Origin: Salinimicrobium marinum
GTDB taxonomy: Bacteria; Bacteroidota; Bacteroidia; Flavobacteriales; Flavobacteriaceae
DNA: 64,000 bases
Assembly: GCF_014651535.1 (NCBI RefSeq)
Contig: NZ_BMXB01000001.1
Span: forward strand, 619,470 to 683,469
Reading direction: 5' to 3'
Shown: positions 37,304 through 47,110 of the stretch, piece by piece
Position numbering within the stretch: position 1 is the stretch's first letter
Layout: each line of letters starts with the position of its first letter
Notes under the pieces: model-generated
What the model saw: the letters and a program-made list of their open reading frames with translations, nothing else
The model's database searches: none
What the model was told of the DNA's origin: nothing
Program-made: the position numbers and the translations under genes

Positions 37304-37729
37304 ATGAGAATGAGAAAATCAATTCTAATATTCGCAGCTGGTTTTAGTCTTTTTAGTTTGACTATTGGCTGTAAAAATTCTGAAAAGAATAATCAGGATG
37401 CTGAAAATGTCGTGGAAAACGTGAATGAAACAGGAGCAGATGCGGTGAAAACTATAGAAAGTGACGTTAAGGAGCTGGAGGATACAGATGTAGTGGAATC
37501 TGGTACCTATACAGGTACTGCAGAGGTCGTTGACGCCGAGCAGAAAGAAATATATGTTAGGTTGGATAACAACAAGACTATAGAATTATATTTTTCAAAT
37601 GATACCGAATTAATTCAAAATGGAGAGAGTGTATCTTTTGATGCGATGGAAAGGGGACAACGAGTGGAAGTTGAGGTTGAAAAGGTGAATGACCAATTAA
37701 ACCCACAAAGGGTTACCATTCTGGAATAA
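37304..37729 (+). CDS. Small hypothetical lipoprotein
   Basis: 141 residues; ATG at 37310 is an alternative start. A lipobox (LFSLTIGC, Cys about 23) is followed by a Glu/Asn/Asp-rich spacer (about 25-65) and a C-terminal beta-rich domain of about 70 residues (SGTYTGTAEVVDAEQKEIYV … RVEVEVEKVNDQLNPQRVTI) that looks like a small OB- or DUF5666-type barrel; the family is not certain. It is flanked by terminators on both sides, so it is transcribed alone. Confidence 0.65.
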   Translation: MRMRKSILIFAAGFSLFSLTIGCKNSEKNNQDAENVVENVNETGADAVKTIESDVKELEDTDVVESGTYTGTAEVVDAEQKEIYVRLDNNKTIELYFSNDTELIQNGESVSFDAMERGQRVEVEVEKVNDQLNPQRVTILE

Positions 37730-37784
37730 TATTTACAATTTAAAGGGATAACAGCTGATCTATTTATTAAATGGTTGGCAGTTT

Positions 37785-37847
37785 AAAAAGCAGGAAATTA
37801 GACGGAATAAGCTCATTTAGAATTATTAGTTTTTATTCCTGCTTTTT
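37785..37847 (+). terminator. Hairpin with 12-bp perfect stem after the lipoprotein gene
   Basis: AAAAAGCAGGAA (37785-37796) and TTCCTGCTTTTT (37836-37847) are exact reverse complements with a 39-base loop. The T run at the end fits a terminator, although the loop is long. Confidence 0.65.
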
Positions 37848-37848
37848 C

Positions 37849-37881
37849 TTTGGTTTAAAATAAAGTTTTTATCTAAATTTG
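37849..37881 (+). promoter_or_regulatory. tRNA promoter
   Basis: TTTG (37849-37852) and TAAATTTG (37874-37881, exact TAnnTTTG) are 21 bases apart. The first tRNA base is 10 bases after the -7 element. The spacing equals that of the gldB promoter. Confidence 0.75.
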
Positions 37882-37891
37882 CGGCAGATTA

Positions 37892-37965
37892 GGCTCCGTG
37901 GCGCAACTGAATAGCGCATCAGATTTCGGCTCTGAGGGTTGCAGGTTTGAATCCTGCCGGGGTCA
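37892..37965 (+). tRNA. tRNA-Arg, anticodon TCG
   Basis: A 74-base cloverleaf folds fully: acceptor GGCTCCG with CGGGGTC (two G-U pairs), D stem GCGC/GCGC, anticodon stem TCAGA/TCTGA around the loop TTTCGGC (anticodon TCG, positions 34-36), five-base variable loop, and T arm GCAGG/CCTGC with loop TTTGAAT. The discriminator is A and the CCA end is not encoded. It reads CGA and related Arg codons. Confidence 0.96.
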
Positions 37966-37989
37966 CTATTGAGAATCACAATTCTTATC

Positions 37990-38025
37990 AAAACCATGCA
38001 AATCTCAGGATTCGCATGGTTTTTT
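37990..38025 (+). terminator. Rho-independent terminator after tRNA-Arg
   Basis: AAAACCATGC (37990-37999) pairs with GCATGGTTTT (38014-38023), with AATC/GATT extending the stem, followed by TT. It begins 25 bases after the tRNA. Confidence 0.88.
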
Positions 38026-38036
38026 AGGTTTTGGCG

Positions 38037-38053
38037 AATCATTTAAAATGATT
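38037..38053. repeat. 17-base palindrome AATCATTT-A-AAATGATT
   Basis: A perfect palindrome centred on one A, between the tRNA terminator and the peroxidase gene about 200 bases upstream of its start. It could be a regulator site; nothing else supports a role. Confidence 0.25.
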
Positions 38054-38254
38054 TGGTTTAAAAGGGAACTAGAAGGATGTAGTTTAAATATAATGCTGGT
38101 CTGAATTGTAAAGAATCTAATAATCAAGTTTCTCAAGGGGATGCGCACATTTTGCTTTTCAATATTCAGGATATGAAAATCTGATTTTTATCATTCTTTA
38201 CTGTTTAGTATTTTATTAGTTTTAGGTATAATACAACTGCAAAACCTTTATATC

Positions 38255-39277
38255 ATGAAACGTCTTTTAGTTCTTTGTTTTCTTGTGTCATTAATTTCAT
38301 GTGTGGATAAAAATAAAACCTCCAACAATAATGTAGATGAGGAGGGGTATCAACTTTTAACTGATGCCAAAGTTTATTTTGAACCATTGTCTGCTGTGGA
38401 CATAGAAGAACCTGATTCCAATGAGGTGGAATTAGGAAAGCATTTGTATTACGACAAACGTTTGTCAGGAGAGGGAAATATCAGTTGTAACTCCTGTCAT
38501 AACCTTAAAACCTATGGGGTGGATAATGAACGATTTTCTCCCGGAGATGTGGAGGGAACGTTCGGTAACCGAAATTCTCCTACTGTACTCTATGCTGCTT
38601 TGCACAAAATGCAGTTTTGGGATGGTCGCGCCGAAACTGTAGAAGAGCAGGCAGCCGGACCTATTTTAAACCCTATAGAACATAATATTACAGATGAAGA
38701 ACAGCTTGTAAACCGTCTGGAGGAAGTTGAATTGTATCAGGATTTGTTTTCCAAAGCTTATGGAGAGGAAGGTATAACTTTTAAAAATATTCTTAATGCA
38801 ATTGGTGCTTTTGAACGAACTCTAATGCCGGAAAGTCGTTTTGATAAATACCTGGAAGGGGATGAAGCAGCATTGGATGAAAAGGAAAAAAGAGGACTCC
38901 GCGGGTTTATTGATGCCGGTTGCATTACCTGTCATAGTGGGGTCGCAATGGGTGGTCAAATGTTTCAAAAATTTGGTTTGTATGAAGATTATTGGAACCA
39001 TACCCAATCGGAAACCATTGATTTGGGATTGTATGAAATTAGTGAGGATGAAATGGATAAATATTTCTTTAAAGTTCCGGGATTACGCAATATAGAGCAT
39101 ACCTATCCTTATTTCCATGATGGCTCAGTACAGGATTTAAACAAAGCGGTGGAAATAATGGCAGAGCTCCAAACAGCCAATGATTTATCTGAAAAAGAAA
39201 TAGACGAACTGGTAGCTTTTATGAAAAGCCTTTCTGCCGATGTGCCAGAGGAGGTGAAACAATCCCCATTTGAATAG
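38255..39277 (+). CDS. Di-haem cytochrome c peroxidase, lipoprotein
   Basis: 340 residues. A lipobox (FLVSLISC, Cys16) places it on a membrane facing the periplasm. Two CxxCH haem sites are present: CNSCH (about residue 87) and CITCH (about 227), with the conserved QFWDGRAETVEEQAAGPILNPIEH between them and FKVPGLRNIEHTYPYFHDGSVQDLNKAV after. This is the CcpA/MauG superfamily; the motifs fit a peroxidase that reduces hydrogen peroxide with electrons from cytochrome c. No partner gene is adjacent. Confidence 0.9.
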   Translation: MKRLLVLCFLVSLISCVDKNKTSNNNVDEEGYQLLTDAKVYFEPLSAVDIEEPDSNEVELGKHLYYDKRLSGEGNISCNSCHNLKTYGVDNERFSPGDVEGTFGNRNSPTVLYAALHKMQFWDGRAETVEEQAAGPILNPIEHNITDEEQLVNRLEEVELYQDLFSKAYGEEGITFKNILNAIGAFERTLMPESRFDKYLEGDEAALDEKEKRGLRGFIDAGCITCHSGVAMGGQMFQKFGLYEDYWNHTQSETIDLGLYEISEDEMDKYFFKVPGLRNIEHTYPYFHDGSVQDLNKAVEIMAELQTANDLSEKEIDELVAFMKSLSADVPEEVKQSPFE

Positions 39278-40040
39278 CAAAGTATTGGAAATCAGAGAAA
39301 AGATGGTGTTTAGAAGTTGGAGACTGATTTTAGCTTAGAAAAGATCATAGATAAAATGTTCTTCTATCCTGTGTTCAATAACTTATTAGGCTGCAATCCT
39401 TCATTATACGGAAACCAAATTCTGAAATCTCCTTTTTTCGGCATACCTGCTATTCCTACCTTATTTCTCTTAGGGCAACATCCATTTAAGTTTAAATTTT
39501 GAGCATTTTTCGAAAATCAATAAACATCTCAATTGTATTTAAGGTTAAATACGGCGCTCAAAGCTGTAAGGGATAGCAGTTACTGTTCTCTACTCAAACT
39601 TAGATCCTATTCTTTCAAATCCTATTTTTTACTTAAATAACCTTTTTCTGAATTAAAAATAGGTTGAAAGCAAATTTCAGAAGAGTCTTGAGCCTTTGTA
39701 TATTGCCTAGCAGAGCGACTGTCCATACAGTGCAGCCGGGCACATTAGAATAAATAAAACACACAGTATTGGGAGATATAATCTCAGTATAGAGAGATGA
39801 AAATCAATATTTTAAATTCATCAGAAAAAATATAGGCATAAATTTGTAAGAATTGCAATCAATCTTTTTCTTTGTTGGCCGATTTCCCTGAAAAGGGGAA
39901 TTATGATGAGATGGTTTGAGATAGAGAAGCTTAAAAAGCATTCTTAGTTCAGCTTTTATAAAGCATTTTGTCGGTATCGGGTCCAAATGAATTTTGGTCA
40001 TCCTTTTTTTAGCAACTAAAAAGTCTGTAATTATTCTGGT
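39278..40040. other. 763-base stretch with no convincing gene
   Basis: Reading frames here are short, lack family features and are AT-rich by chance. TAAATTTG at 39839-39846 matches the -7 consensus and could drive the AraC-type gene about 195 bases downstream, but no -33 element is spaced to it. A small hairpin TTCCC/GGGAA lies near 39885-39900. The region may be decayed sequence; I could not identify a parent gene. Confidence 0.35.
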
Positions 40041-41210
40041 TTGATCAACATTTTATTAATAGCATCCATTTTTGGTTTTGTTCTATCTACCTTATTGTTT
40101 ATAAAAAGATCAACCAATACAAAAGCAACTTTCTTTTTAGGAAGTTTTTATTTTATACTTTCCATATACGCCCTGCAGACCTATATAGTGGATGGTGGGA
40201 ACCTTGATAAAGCTAAATGGTTTTTTATATGGCCTCTAATTCCTTACAACGCGCTATGCATTCCTATATATTATTACTTTCAGGTTATTTTTAAGGATAA
40301 ACTCCAGTGGAAAAAGAGGCATTTAATATTATTTGTCCCTTTGCTCCTGGCAATAATTGATGCAGCTTATGTTTATCTCCAGCCAGATGCAGTGTATACC
40401 GCTATTCTGAATGATGCCATAGTACACCCGGAAAATAGACTCAAAGTAAACTATTTGTTGCTACACCTGGATCACCACGTTTTGATAAGACATTTATGGC
40501 AATTGGGGGTACTTTTAATAATATTGCCTCAGTTGTTGAATTTTGTTAAACTTGGAAAAGAAGACAAATTGAAGGAAATCCTTAACAAATGGCTGATGTT
40601 GTTTTGGGCTATCCTTTTGTTAATGTCAATTTTGGCAGTTTTGTATGTGCTTGAAAAGATGGCGGTGATAAATATCTTTAATCCGTTATTCAATGATGCT
40701 CAACAAGGAGGGGGATTGGTGAGCTTAACTTTGTACTTAGTCTTTCTGCTTATAGGTGTTGTTCCGATATACTTTCCAAGTATCTTACATGGATATCCCC
40801 AAATAATGAAAGTTAAACCCCTTTCAAAAAAGGAGGTCGAGCAAGAAGCTCCGGAGTTAAAATTTGGCCTGGCAGAACAGGAAATAACTACTAAACTTGA
40901 GTTGCTTAACCAAAAAAAGTTGTATTTAGATCAAGATTTTAATCTCACTAGATGTGCTCAGGAAATGGAGATGCCGGCACATCATGTTTCTTATTTTCTC
41001 AAAAGTCATTATGGGCTGACATTTTCAGCCTACAAGAATAATTTGCGGATGGAATATGCTAAAAAATTGATTAAAGAAGGCTATCTGCAAAATAACACTA
41101 TTGAAGCTTTGGCTGGAGAGTGCGGATTCGCCAGCAGAACATCTTTTAGTAAAGTTTTTAAAAATGCAGTAGATGTAAGTCCTAGTCAGTATGCGCTGCA
41201 AATAGAATAA
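40041..41210 (+). CDS. Membrane-bound AraC-family regulator
   Basis: 389 residues with a TTG start. The N-terminal 255 residues form about seven membrane helices (beginning MINILLIASIFGFVLSTLLF), and the C-terminus (about 290-389) is an AraC-type double helix-turn-helix (LTRCAQEMEMPAHHVSYFLKS and IEALAGECGFASRTSFSKVFK, then DVSPSQY). This 7TM-AraC architecture is frequent in Bacteroidota and is thought to sense a ligand at the membrane. The downstream RND efflux operon is a possible target, by proximity only. A weak ATCC/GGAT hairpin with a T tail (41250-41267) follows the stop. Confidence 0.85.
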   Translation: MINILLIASIFGFVLSTLLFIKRSTNTKATFFLGSFYFILSIYALQTYIVDGGNLDKAKWFFIWPLIPYNALCIPIYYYFQVIFKDKLQWKKRHLILFVPLLLAIIDAAYVYLQPDAVYTAILNDAIVHPENRLKVNYLLLHLDHHVLIRHLWQLGVLLIILPQLLNFVKLGKEDKLKEILNKWLMLFWAILLLMSILAVLYVLEKMAVINIFNPLFNDAQQGGGLVSLTLYLVFLLIGVVPIYFPSILHGYPQIMKVKPLSKKEVEQEAPELKFGLAEQEITTKLELLNQKKLYLDQDFNLTRCAQEMEMPAHHVSYFLKSHYGLTFSAYKNNLRMEYAKKLIKEGYLQNNTIEALAGECGFASRTSFSKVFKNAVDVSPSQYALQIE

Positions 41211-41472
41211 GTACTACTTCTCTTCATTCCTATAATTTAAGCTGTGGGTATCCAATTGGATTTTTTATGCCTTTGTACTGATTAATGTAATCTAATATTA
41301 TCGTAAAAAGGTCAACATCCAATACTGGAACGACTCATTTTTGAATCCTTTTTCTGAAAAATAAATTTTTTTCTTCAATCCATTAAACCTTTCCTATATA
41401 ACGGAGTCTTATATTCAACAATATTTACCAGATTTGCAATCTACAGAAAAACAGATCACTAGCTTCTTATAG

Positions 41473-42552
41473 ATGAAAACCAAACATATTTTTTATGCGC
41501 TTTTAGTGCTGGGACTTGGCGCTTTGATTTCCTACAGGATTATTGAAAATACCTCGGCTAGGGCAAATAACAAACCTCAGGAGGCACAAACAAGTGCGAC
41601 GGTGAAAGGTGAAGTACTTGAACCTCAAAAATTCTCTGAAAGTCTGTCACTTTCGGGATCACTGGAAGCAAACGAGCAGGTGGAACTTAGAAGTGAAGTT
41701 TCGGGTGTTGTTGAAAATATCAGTTTTCAGGAAGGAAGCAAAGTTTCTCAAGGTCAGGTGCTGGTAAGGGTTAATGACCTGGAGCTTCGGGCCCAACTGG
41801 CGAAAATAAAGACTGCAGAAAAACTGGCTTCAGAAAATGAACGCAGAGCACAACTTCTATTAGAAAAAGAGGCTATTAGTCAGGAAGAATATGATATGGC
41901 CCGCGCCGATCTGCAATCGGCAGAAGCAGAATCTCAGTTAATTGCTGCACAACTGGCAAAAGCTGCCATAAAAGCACCATTTTCAGGTACTATAGGACTG
42001 AGGGAGATTTCAGAAGGAACTTATGTGACTCCGTCCAGCCTGATTGCAAAACTGGTGAATACAGATAAACTGAAACTTACATTTGCCATTCCTGAGAAAT
42101 ATTCCAATCAGGTAGGAGTAGGTTCACAATTAAGCTTCACGACTGCCGGATCTCCGGAAGAACATACTGCCACAATTTATGCAATCGAACCGGGAGTGGA
42201 TGTGGCGACACGTACTTTAAAAATGCGTGCCATCGCCGAGAACAAGGAGGGGAAACTTATTCCGGGAACTTTTGCCAATGTGCTGCTGCCGCTTGCTACC
42301 GTCGATGATGCGATCATGGTGCCTACAGAGGCGCTTATTCCTATCCAGAACGGAAAGAAAATATATGTGGTGCAAAATGGGATAGCCAGGGAGGTAATTG
42401 TGCAAACAGGTTCTCGAACAGAAGATTCTGTAAGGGTGCTTTCAGGTTTAAAACCAGGTGATACAATCCTTACTTCGGGAGTCATGATTTTAAAAGACGG
42501 CGTACCCGTGAATGTGAGTGTACAAGAACCTGTAGCTAATAATAAAGCCTGA
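41473..42552 (+). CDS. RND efflux periplasmic adaptor (membrane-fusion protein)
   Basis: 359 residues. An N-terminal membrane anchor (about 5-23) is followed by a biotinyl-lipoyl-like half (ELRSEVSGVVENISFQEGSKVSQGQVLVRV), a helical hairpin (about 105-160), the second lipoyl half (AAIKAPFSGTIGLREISEGTYV), a beta-barrel and a membrane-proximal domain. It joins the inner-membrane pump to the outer-membrane channel. No lipobox Cys is seen, so it is anchored by its helix. Its stop overlaps the pump gene by one base. Confidence 0.93.
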   Translation: MKTKHIFYALLVLGLGALISYRIIENTSARANNKPQEAQTSATVKGEVLEPQKFSESLSLSGSLEANEQVELRSEVSGVVENISFQEGSKVSQGQVLVRVNDLELRAQLAKIKTAEKLASENERRAQLLLEKEAISQEEYDMARADLQSAEAESQLIAAQLAKAAIKAPFSGTIGLREISEGTYVTPSSLIAKLVNTDKLKLTFAIPEKYSNQVGVGSQLSFTTAGSPEEHTATIYAIEPGVDVATRTLKMRAIAENKEGKLIPGTFANVLLPLATVDDAIMVPTEALIPIQNGKKIYVVQNGIAREVIVQTGSRTEDSVRVLSGLKPGDTILTSGVMILKDGVPVNVSVQEPVANNKA

Positions 42553-45500
42553 TGAGTTTATCTACTTTAAGTATAAAACGGCCGGTACTTACGATTGTGA
42601 TGAACGTTGCGATCGTGCTTTTCGGGGTCATTGGTTTTACCTATCTGGGAGTAAGGGAATTTCCTTCTATTGATCCCGCCATTATTTCGGTACGTACCAA
42701 TTACACCGGAGCCAATCCTGATATTATTGAAAGCCAGATAACCGAACCTCTTGAAAAAGAGATTAACTCCATTGACGGGATCAGGACTATAAGTTCTACC
42801 AGTAGTCAGGGGTCGAGTAATATCAACATAGAATTCAACCTGGACAAGGATCTGGAAGCTGCAGCCAATGATGTTCGGGATAAGGTTTCCCAGGCAGTGC
42901 GAAGGCTTCCGCAGGATATTGATGCTCCGCCTGTTGTTTCAAAGGCCGATGCCGATTCCCAGCCCATCATCGCAATGACGGTGCAAAGTGACGAGAAAAA
43001 TGTACTGGAACTCAGTGATTATGCCGAAAATGTGATCGCCCCGCGTTTGCAGACGATCCCAGGAGTCAGTAGCGTACAAATATGGGGTCAGCGGCGTTAC
43101 GCCATGCGGCTTTGGATAGATCCTGTAAAACTAGCTTCCTACGGTGCTACTGTAAGCGATGTGCGTGCAGCTTTGAGTGCGCAAAATGTGGAATTGCCTA
43201 CCGGAAAACTTACCGGCTCGAATACAGAACTTGCGGTTAAAACCCTTGGAAACCTTTCTACGGAAGAGGAATTCAACAATATTGTCATTCGGGCGGAAGG
43301 GGATAATTTGATCAGGCTTAAAGACGTTGGATCTGCAGCCCTGGAAGCTGAAAATCTCGAGACAAAACTAAGTGATTCGGGACAGGAAATGGTATCTATG
43401 GTGATCATTCCGCAGCCCGGGACGAATTATCTGGAAATTGCCGATGCTTTTTATGAGCAATATGAGATGCTGCAGAACGATCTGCCGCAGGATTTCAACC
43501 TGAATATTGCTTTTGACAATACCCTGTTCGTTAAAAAATCTGTGACCGAGGTTGCAGAAACGCTGGCGATCGCAATAATTCTGGTGATCCTGGTAATCTA
43601 CCTGTTCTTCAGGAACTGGTCCATTGCGTTGCGACCACTTATTGATATTCCGGTGTCACTTATCGCCACTTTTTTTATCATGTGGATGTTCGGATTTTCA
43701 ATCAATGTATTGACATTACTTGCGATTGTACTTGCCACGGGGCTGGTGGTAGATGACGGAATTGTGGTGACCGAAAATATTTATAAAAAAGTAGAGGAGG
43801 GAATGAGCCCTATCCAGGCAGCGATAAAAGGATCAAATGAGATCTTTTTTGCGGTGATTTCTATTTCCGTCACCCTGGCGGCTGTGTTCCTGCCGGTGAT
43901 CTTCCTCGAAGGATTTGTGGGCCGGCTGTTCAGGGAGTTTGGAGTGGTATTGGCTTCAGCAGTACTTATTTCTGCTTTTGTGGCCCTGACTTTAACTCCT
44001 ATGCTGAATGCTTACCTGATGAAGCCCGGAAAACAGAATAATTCAAAGTTCTACAATTTCACCGAGAAGTATTTCGTGAAAATGAACAACAGTTATTCCG
44101 AGTCGCTTCGGTCGTTTATGAATAAAAAATGGCTAAGTTTCCCCATCTTGATCCTGTGTCTGGTTGCTACCGGAGTTTTTTACAGTCTGCTTCAGAAGGA
44201 GACCGCACCATACGAGGACAGAAGTTTTATTAGTATCAGTGCCACCGCGCCCGAAGGTGCTTCCTATGATTATATGGACAGGTTTATGACGGAAGTTACC
44301 GAGCTTGTCAACGACTCCATTCCGGAGAAAAAGGTGAGCCTTATCATTACCTCTCCGGGCTGGGGATCGGGATCTGTGAACAGTGGCTTCGGAAGGATTG
44401 CACTAGTGGACCCTTCAGAAAGGGAACGATCCCAGGATGAAATTGCCCAGGATCTTACCCGCTGGACAAAACAATTTCCCGGCGCCCGAATGAACGTTAG
44501 TCAAAGCCCAACCATTGCGGTGAACCGGCGTGGAGGAATGCCTATCCAATATATCATCCAGGCGCAGAATTTTGAACAGCTGGAGGCTAATATTCCGCTT
44601 TTTATGCAGGAAGTGGAAAATAATCCTACTTTTTCAAATTCAGACCTAAACCTGAAATTTAATAAACCTGAAATTTATGTGACCATTGATAGGGAAAAAG
44701 CTCAGACCATGGGAGTTTCTGTGCTGGATGTTGCACAAACATTACAGCTCGCTTTGAGCGGCCAGCGCTTCGGGTATTTTATGATGAATGGGAAACAGTA
44801 CCAGGTAATGGGACAGTTTGACAAAAAAGACAGGGACGCTCCAATGGATCTAACTTCTATGTTCGTGAGAAATCGGGACGGGCAGCTTATACAGCTGGAC
44901 AACCTGGTGACCACCGAAGAACAAAGCAGTCCGCCGGCACTTTACCACAACAATCGTTACATGAGTGCTACGGTTTCAGCAAGTCTGGCGCCGGGAATGA
45001 GTATGGGAGACGGGATAGAGGCCATGGAACGCATTAGAGGAAAAGTCCTGGATGAAACCTTCACGACCGACCTTGGTGGAGAGTCACGTGATTTTGTTGA
45101 AAGTAGCTCCAATACAATGTTTGCATTTTTACTGGCTTTACTGCTAATCTTTTTATTGCTGGCGGCACAGTTTGAAAGTTTTATAGATCCTATGATCATA
45201 ATTCTTACGGTTCCTATGGCAGTGGCGGGAGCAGTTTTCAGCCTGTGGTTGTTTGGTGAAACCTGGAATATTTTCAGTCAGATTGGAACAGTCATGCTCA
45301 TTGGGCTGGTGACCAAAAACGGAATTTTAATTGTTGAATTTGCCAATCAGTTGCGGGAGCAGGGCGTTCCTAAGCGGGAAGCCATACTGCAGGCTTCAGA
45401 ATCCAGACTGCGCCCTATTCTAATGACCAGTTTAACAGTGGCTTTGGGAGCACTGCCTATTGCTGTGGCTTTTGGTGCCGCTTCCACGAGCCGTACCGGG

Positions 45501-45674
45501 ATGGGAGTCGTTATCATTGGAGGGACCATGTTCTCTCTTGTGCTCACCCTCTTTGTTATCCCGGCGATCTATATGATGTGGTCTAAAGAAAGAAAACAAC
45601 GTCCGGAATTCGATGAGCTAGAAAAGCCGGCACCCCAATTAAATCCTAACCCGGAACCTGTTTTACATGAATAA
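42552..45674 (+). CDS. RND-family multidrug efflux pump, inner-membrane component
   Basis: 1040 residues, the HAE1/AcrB length, with twelve membrane helices in two blocks (one near the N-terminus plus five at about 335-540, and the mirror set at about 525 and 855-1020) and two large periplasmic loops. The proton-relay Asp pair is present in ATGLVVDDGIVVTENIYK, and GAAFS-like G-rich segments (SLWLFGETWNIFSQIGTVMLIGLVTKNGILIVEF) match AcrB. It exports hydrophobic compounds using the proton gradient. The substrate range is unknown. It overlaps the TolC-like gene by 8 bases. Confidence 0.94.
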   Translation: MSLSTLSIKRPVLTIVMNVAIVLFGVIGFTYLGVREFPSIDPAIISVRTNYTGANPDIIESQITEPLEKEINSIDGIRTISSTSSQGSSNINIEFNLDKDLEAAANDVRDKVSQAVRRLPQDIDAPPVVSKADADSQPIIAMTVQSDEKNVLELSDYAENVIAPRLQTIPGVSSVQIWGQRRYAMRLWIDPVKLASYGATVSDVRAALSAQNVELPTGKLTGSNTELAVKTLGNLSTEEEFNNIVIRAEGDNLIRLKDVGSAALEAENLETKLSDSGQEMVSMVIIPQPGTNYLEIADAFYEQYEMLQNDLPQDFNLNIAFDNTLFVKKSVTEVAETLAIAIILVILVIYLFFRNWSIALRPLIDIPVSLIATFFIMWMFGFSINVLTLLAIVLATGLVVDDGIVVTENIYKKVEEGMSPIQAAIKGSNEIFFAVISISVTLAAVFLPVIFLEGFVGRLFREFGVVLASAVLISAFVALTLTPMLNAYLMKPGKQNNSKFYNFTEKYFVKMNNSYSESLRSFMNKKWLSFPILILCLVATGVFYSLLQKETAPYEDRSFISISATAPEGASYDYMDRFMTEVTELVNDSIPEKKVSLIITSPGWGSGSVNSGFGRIALVDPSERERSQDEIAQDLTRWTKQFPGARMNVSQSPTIAVNRRGGMPIQYIIQAQNFEQLEANIPLFMQEVENNPTFSNSDLNLKFNKPEIYVTIDREKAQTMGVSVLDVAQTLQLALSGQRFGYFMMNGKQYQVMGQFDKKDRDAPMDLTSMFVRNRDGQLIQLDNLVTTEEQSSPPALYHNNRYMSATVSASLAPGMSMGDGIEAMERIRGKVLDETFTTDLGGESRDFVESSSNTMFAFLLALLLIFLLLAAQFESFIDPMIIILTVPMAVAGAVFSLWLFGETWNIFSQIGTVMLIGLVTKNGILIVEFANQLREQGVPKREAILQASESRLRPILMTSLTVALGALPIAVAFGAASTSRTGMGVVIIGGTMFSLVLTLFVIPAIYMMWSKERKQRPEFDELEKPAPQLNPNPEPVLHE

Positions 45675-46968
45675 TATTTTAAAGTTCTTCATTTTACTGT
45701 TTTGCAGTCTGCCACTTTCTGCACAGGAGCTTTTAACTGCTGAAGAAGCAGTGCGTATTGCTCTTGAAAATAATTATTCAATTGAGATGGCGAGAAATGA
45801 ACTGGAAATTGATCAGGCCTCAGTGAGCTTAGGGAATGCGGGTATTCTGCCTTCTTTGGGATTAACCGCCGCCAGCAACAACAGTATTCAGTCGACCCGC
45901 CAAACCAGAGCAGACGGGAATCTCATTGAAGTAGATAATGCCCGCAACAATAACCTGAATTATGGGGTTGTGCTCGACTGGACGCTGTTTGACGGTTTCA
46001 GGATGTTTGCCCGTTACGATCAACTTAAAGAGCTGGAAAAGCTGGGAGAGGCAGAATTGAAACAAACCGTCCTTACCCATGTGAGTGATGTATTGATTAC
46101 CTACTATGACCTGGTGCAACAGCAACAGCAGCTTCAGGCGCTTGATAGTACCATGGTGATTTCTGAACAAAGGGTAGAGCTCGCACAGAACCGGTTTACC
46201 ATCGGGAGATCTTCAAAACTGGAAGTGCTTAATGCGCAGGTCGATTTAAATACAGATCGTACCACGATGCTACGACAGCAGGAATTATATACCAATACAA
46301 AAATTCAGCTGAATGAGATCCTGGCGAGGGAGCCAAATGTAGATTTCACAGTTCAGGAAGATATGGAGGTGCAGGAAGATCTGTTACTGCACGAGTTGGA
46401 AAGGCTGGCTATGGAACAGAATCCGGTATTACAAGCGCAGCTTATCAGCCGGAATATTGCACAGCTGGAGTTGCGGCAGGTAAAAGCAGGAAGATATCCC
46501 ACTGTTGAAGCCAATTCCGGATATATATTCTCTCAAAATGAATCTCCGGTAGGATTCACCACTTTTGGAAGAACAGAAGGCTTTAATTATGGTTTTACAG
46601 CCAGGATGAACATCTTTGATGGCTTTAATCAAAATCGAAACGAAAAGATTGCCCGCCTGCAGGTGGAAAACAGTGAAGTAGCAATCGAACAGCAGTCGCA
46701 AACACTGCAGTCACAATTGAATATGGCCTATCAAACATACCTTACCAATATTAGCTTAATTGAGCTGGAAAGCGAAAATGAAGCCATTGCCAAGGAAAAC
46801 CTGGAAATTACCATGGAGAAATACAGGATAGGTACTATTCCAACCATTGAATTCAGGACCGCACAGCTTAATTATATCAATGCCATTGTACGCCACAGCA
46901 ACGCAAAATTTCAGGCAAAACTTTCAGAGATTAACCTGAAGGAATTTGCAGGAAATTTGACGCTGTGA
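45667..46968 (+). CDS. TolC-family outer-membrane efflux channel
   Basis: 433 residues with a signal peptide (about 1-19, ending LSAQ). Two repeats of the OEP family are visible, each a long helical pair: about 25-230 (LTAEEAVRIALENNYSIEMARNELEIDQASVSLGNAGILPSL is split over the helix start) and about 240-433. It forms the trimeric exit duct for the pump encoded upstream. Translation starts inside the pump gene. Third gene of the efflux operon. Confidence 0.92.
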   Translation: MNNILKFFILLFCSLPLSAQELLTAEEAVRIALENNYSIEMARNELEIDQASVSLGNAGILPSLGLTAASNNSIQSTRQTRADGNLIEVDNARNNNLNYGVVLDWTLFDGFRMFARYDQLKELEKLGEAELKQTVLTHVSDVLITYYDLVQQQQQLQALDSTMVISEQRVELAQNRFTIGRSSKLEVLNAQVDLNTDRTTMLRQQELYTNTKIQLNEILAREPNVDFTVQEDMEVQEDLLLHELERLAMEQNPVLQAQLISRNIAQLELRQVKAGRYPTVEANSGYIFSQNESPVGFTTFGRTEGFNYGFTARMNIFDGFNQNRNEKIARLQVENSEVAIEQQSQTLQSQLNMAYQTYLTNISLIELESENEAIAKENLEITMEKYRIGTIPTIEFRTAQLNYINAIVRHSNAKFQAKLSEINLKEFAGNLTL

Positions 46969-47022
46969 AAAAGTGCGTAATTGGGTACTATAATAATTCC
47001 GCAATAGCTTTCAACAGAATCT

Positions 47023-47075
47023 AAAAAAAAGTCTGCTCTAAAACTTTTCATTAAATGAAGTGTTTTAGCGCAGAC
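47023..47075 (-). terminator. Rho-independent terminator of the nrdBA operon
   Basis: GTCTGC (47031-47036) pairs with GCAGAC (47070-47075), with TAAAAC/GTTTTA and TTCAT/ATGAA continuing the stem. The A run at 47023-47030 becomes a T tail on the - strand, so it ends the transcript of nrdA, 36 bases past its stop. It is not a good terminator for the + strand TolC gene. Confidence 0.85.
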
Positions 47076-47110
47076 GTAAATGACTTTAAAGCTGAACTTT
47101 TAGTGAATTA

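Noticed and set aside
39317-39502. 61-codon open frame in the gap after the cytochrome c peroxidase gene
   Set aside because: No leader, domain or ribosome-binding site, and the region is AT-rich with other chance frames; no partner gene in line with it.
41250-41267. ATCCAATTGGAT palindrome with T tail after the AraC-type gene
   Set aside because: Only a 4-bp stem once a loop is allowed; too weak to list as a terminator.
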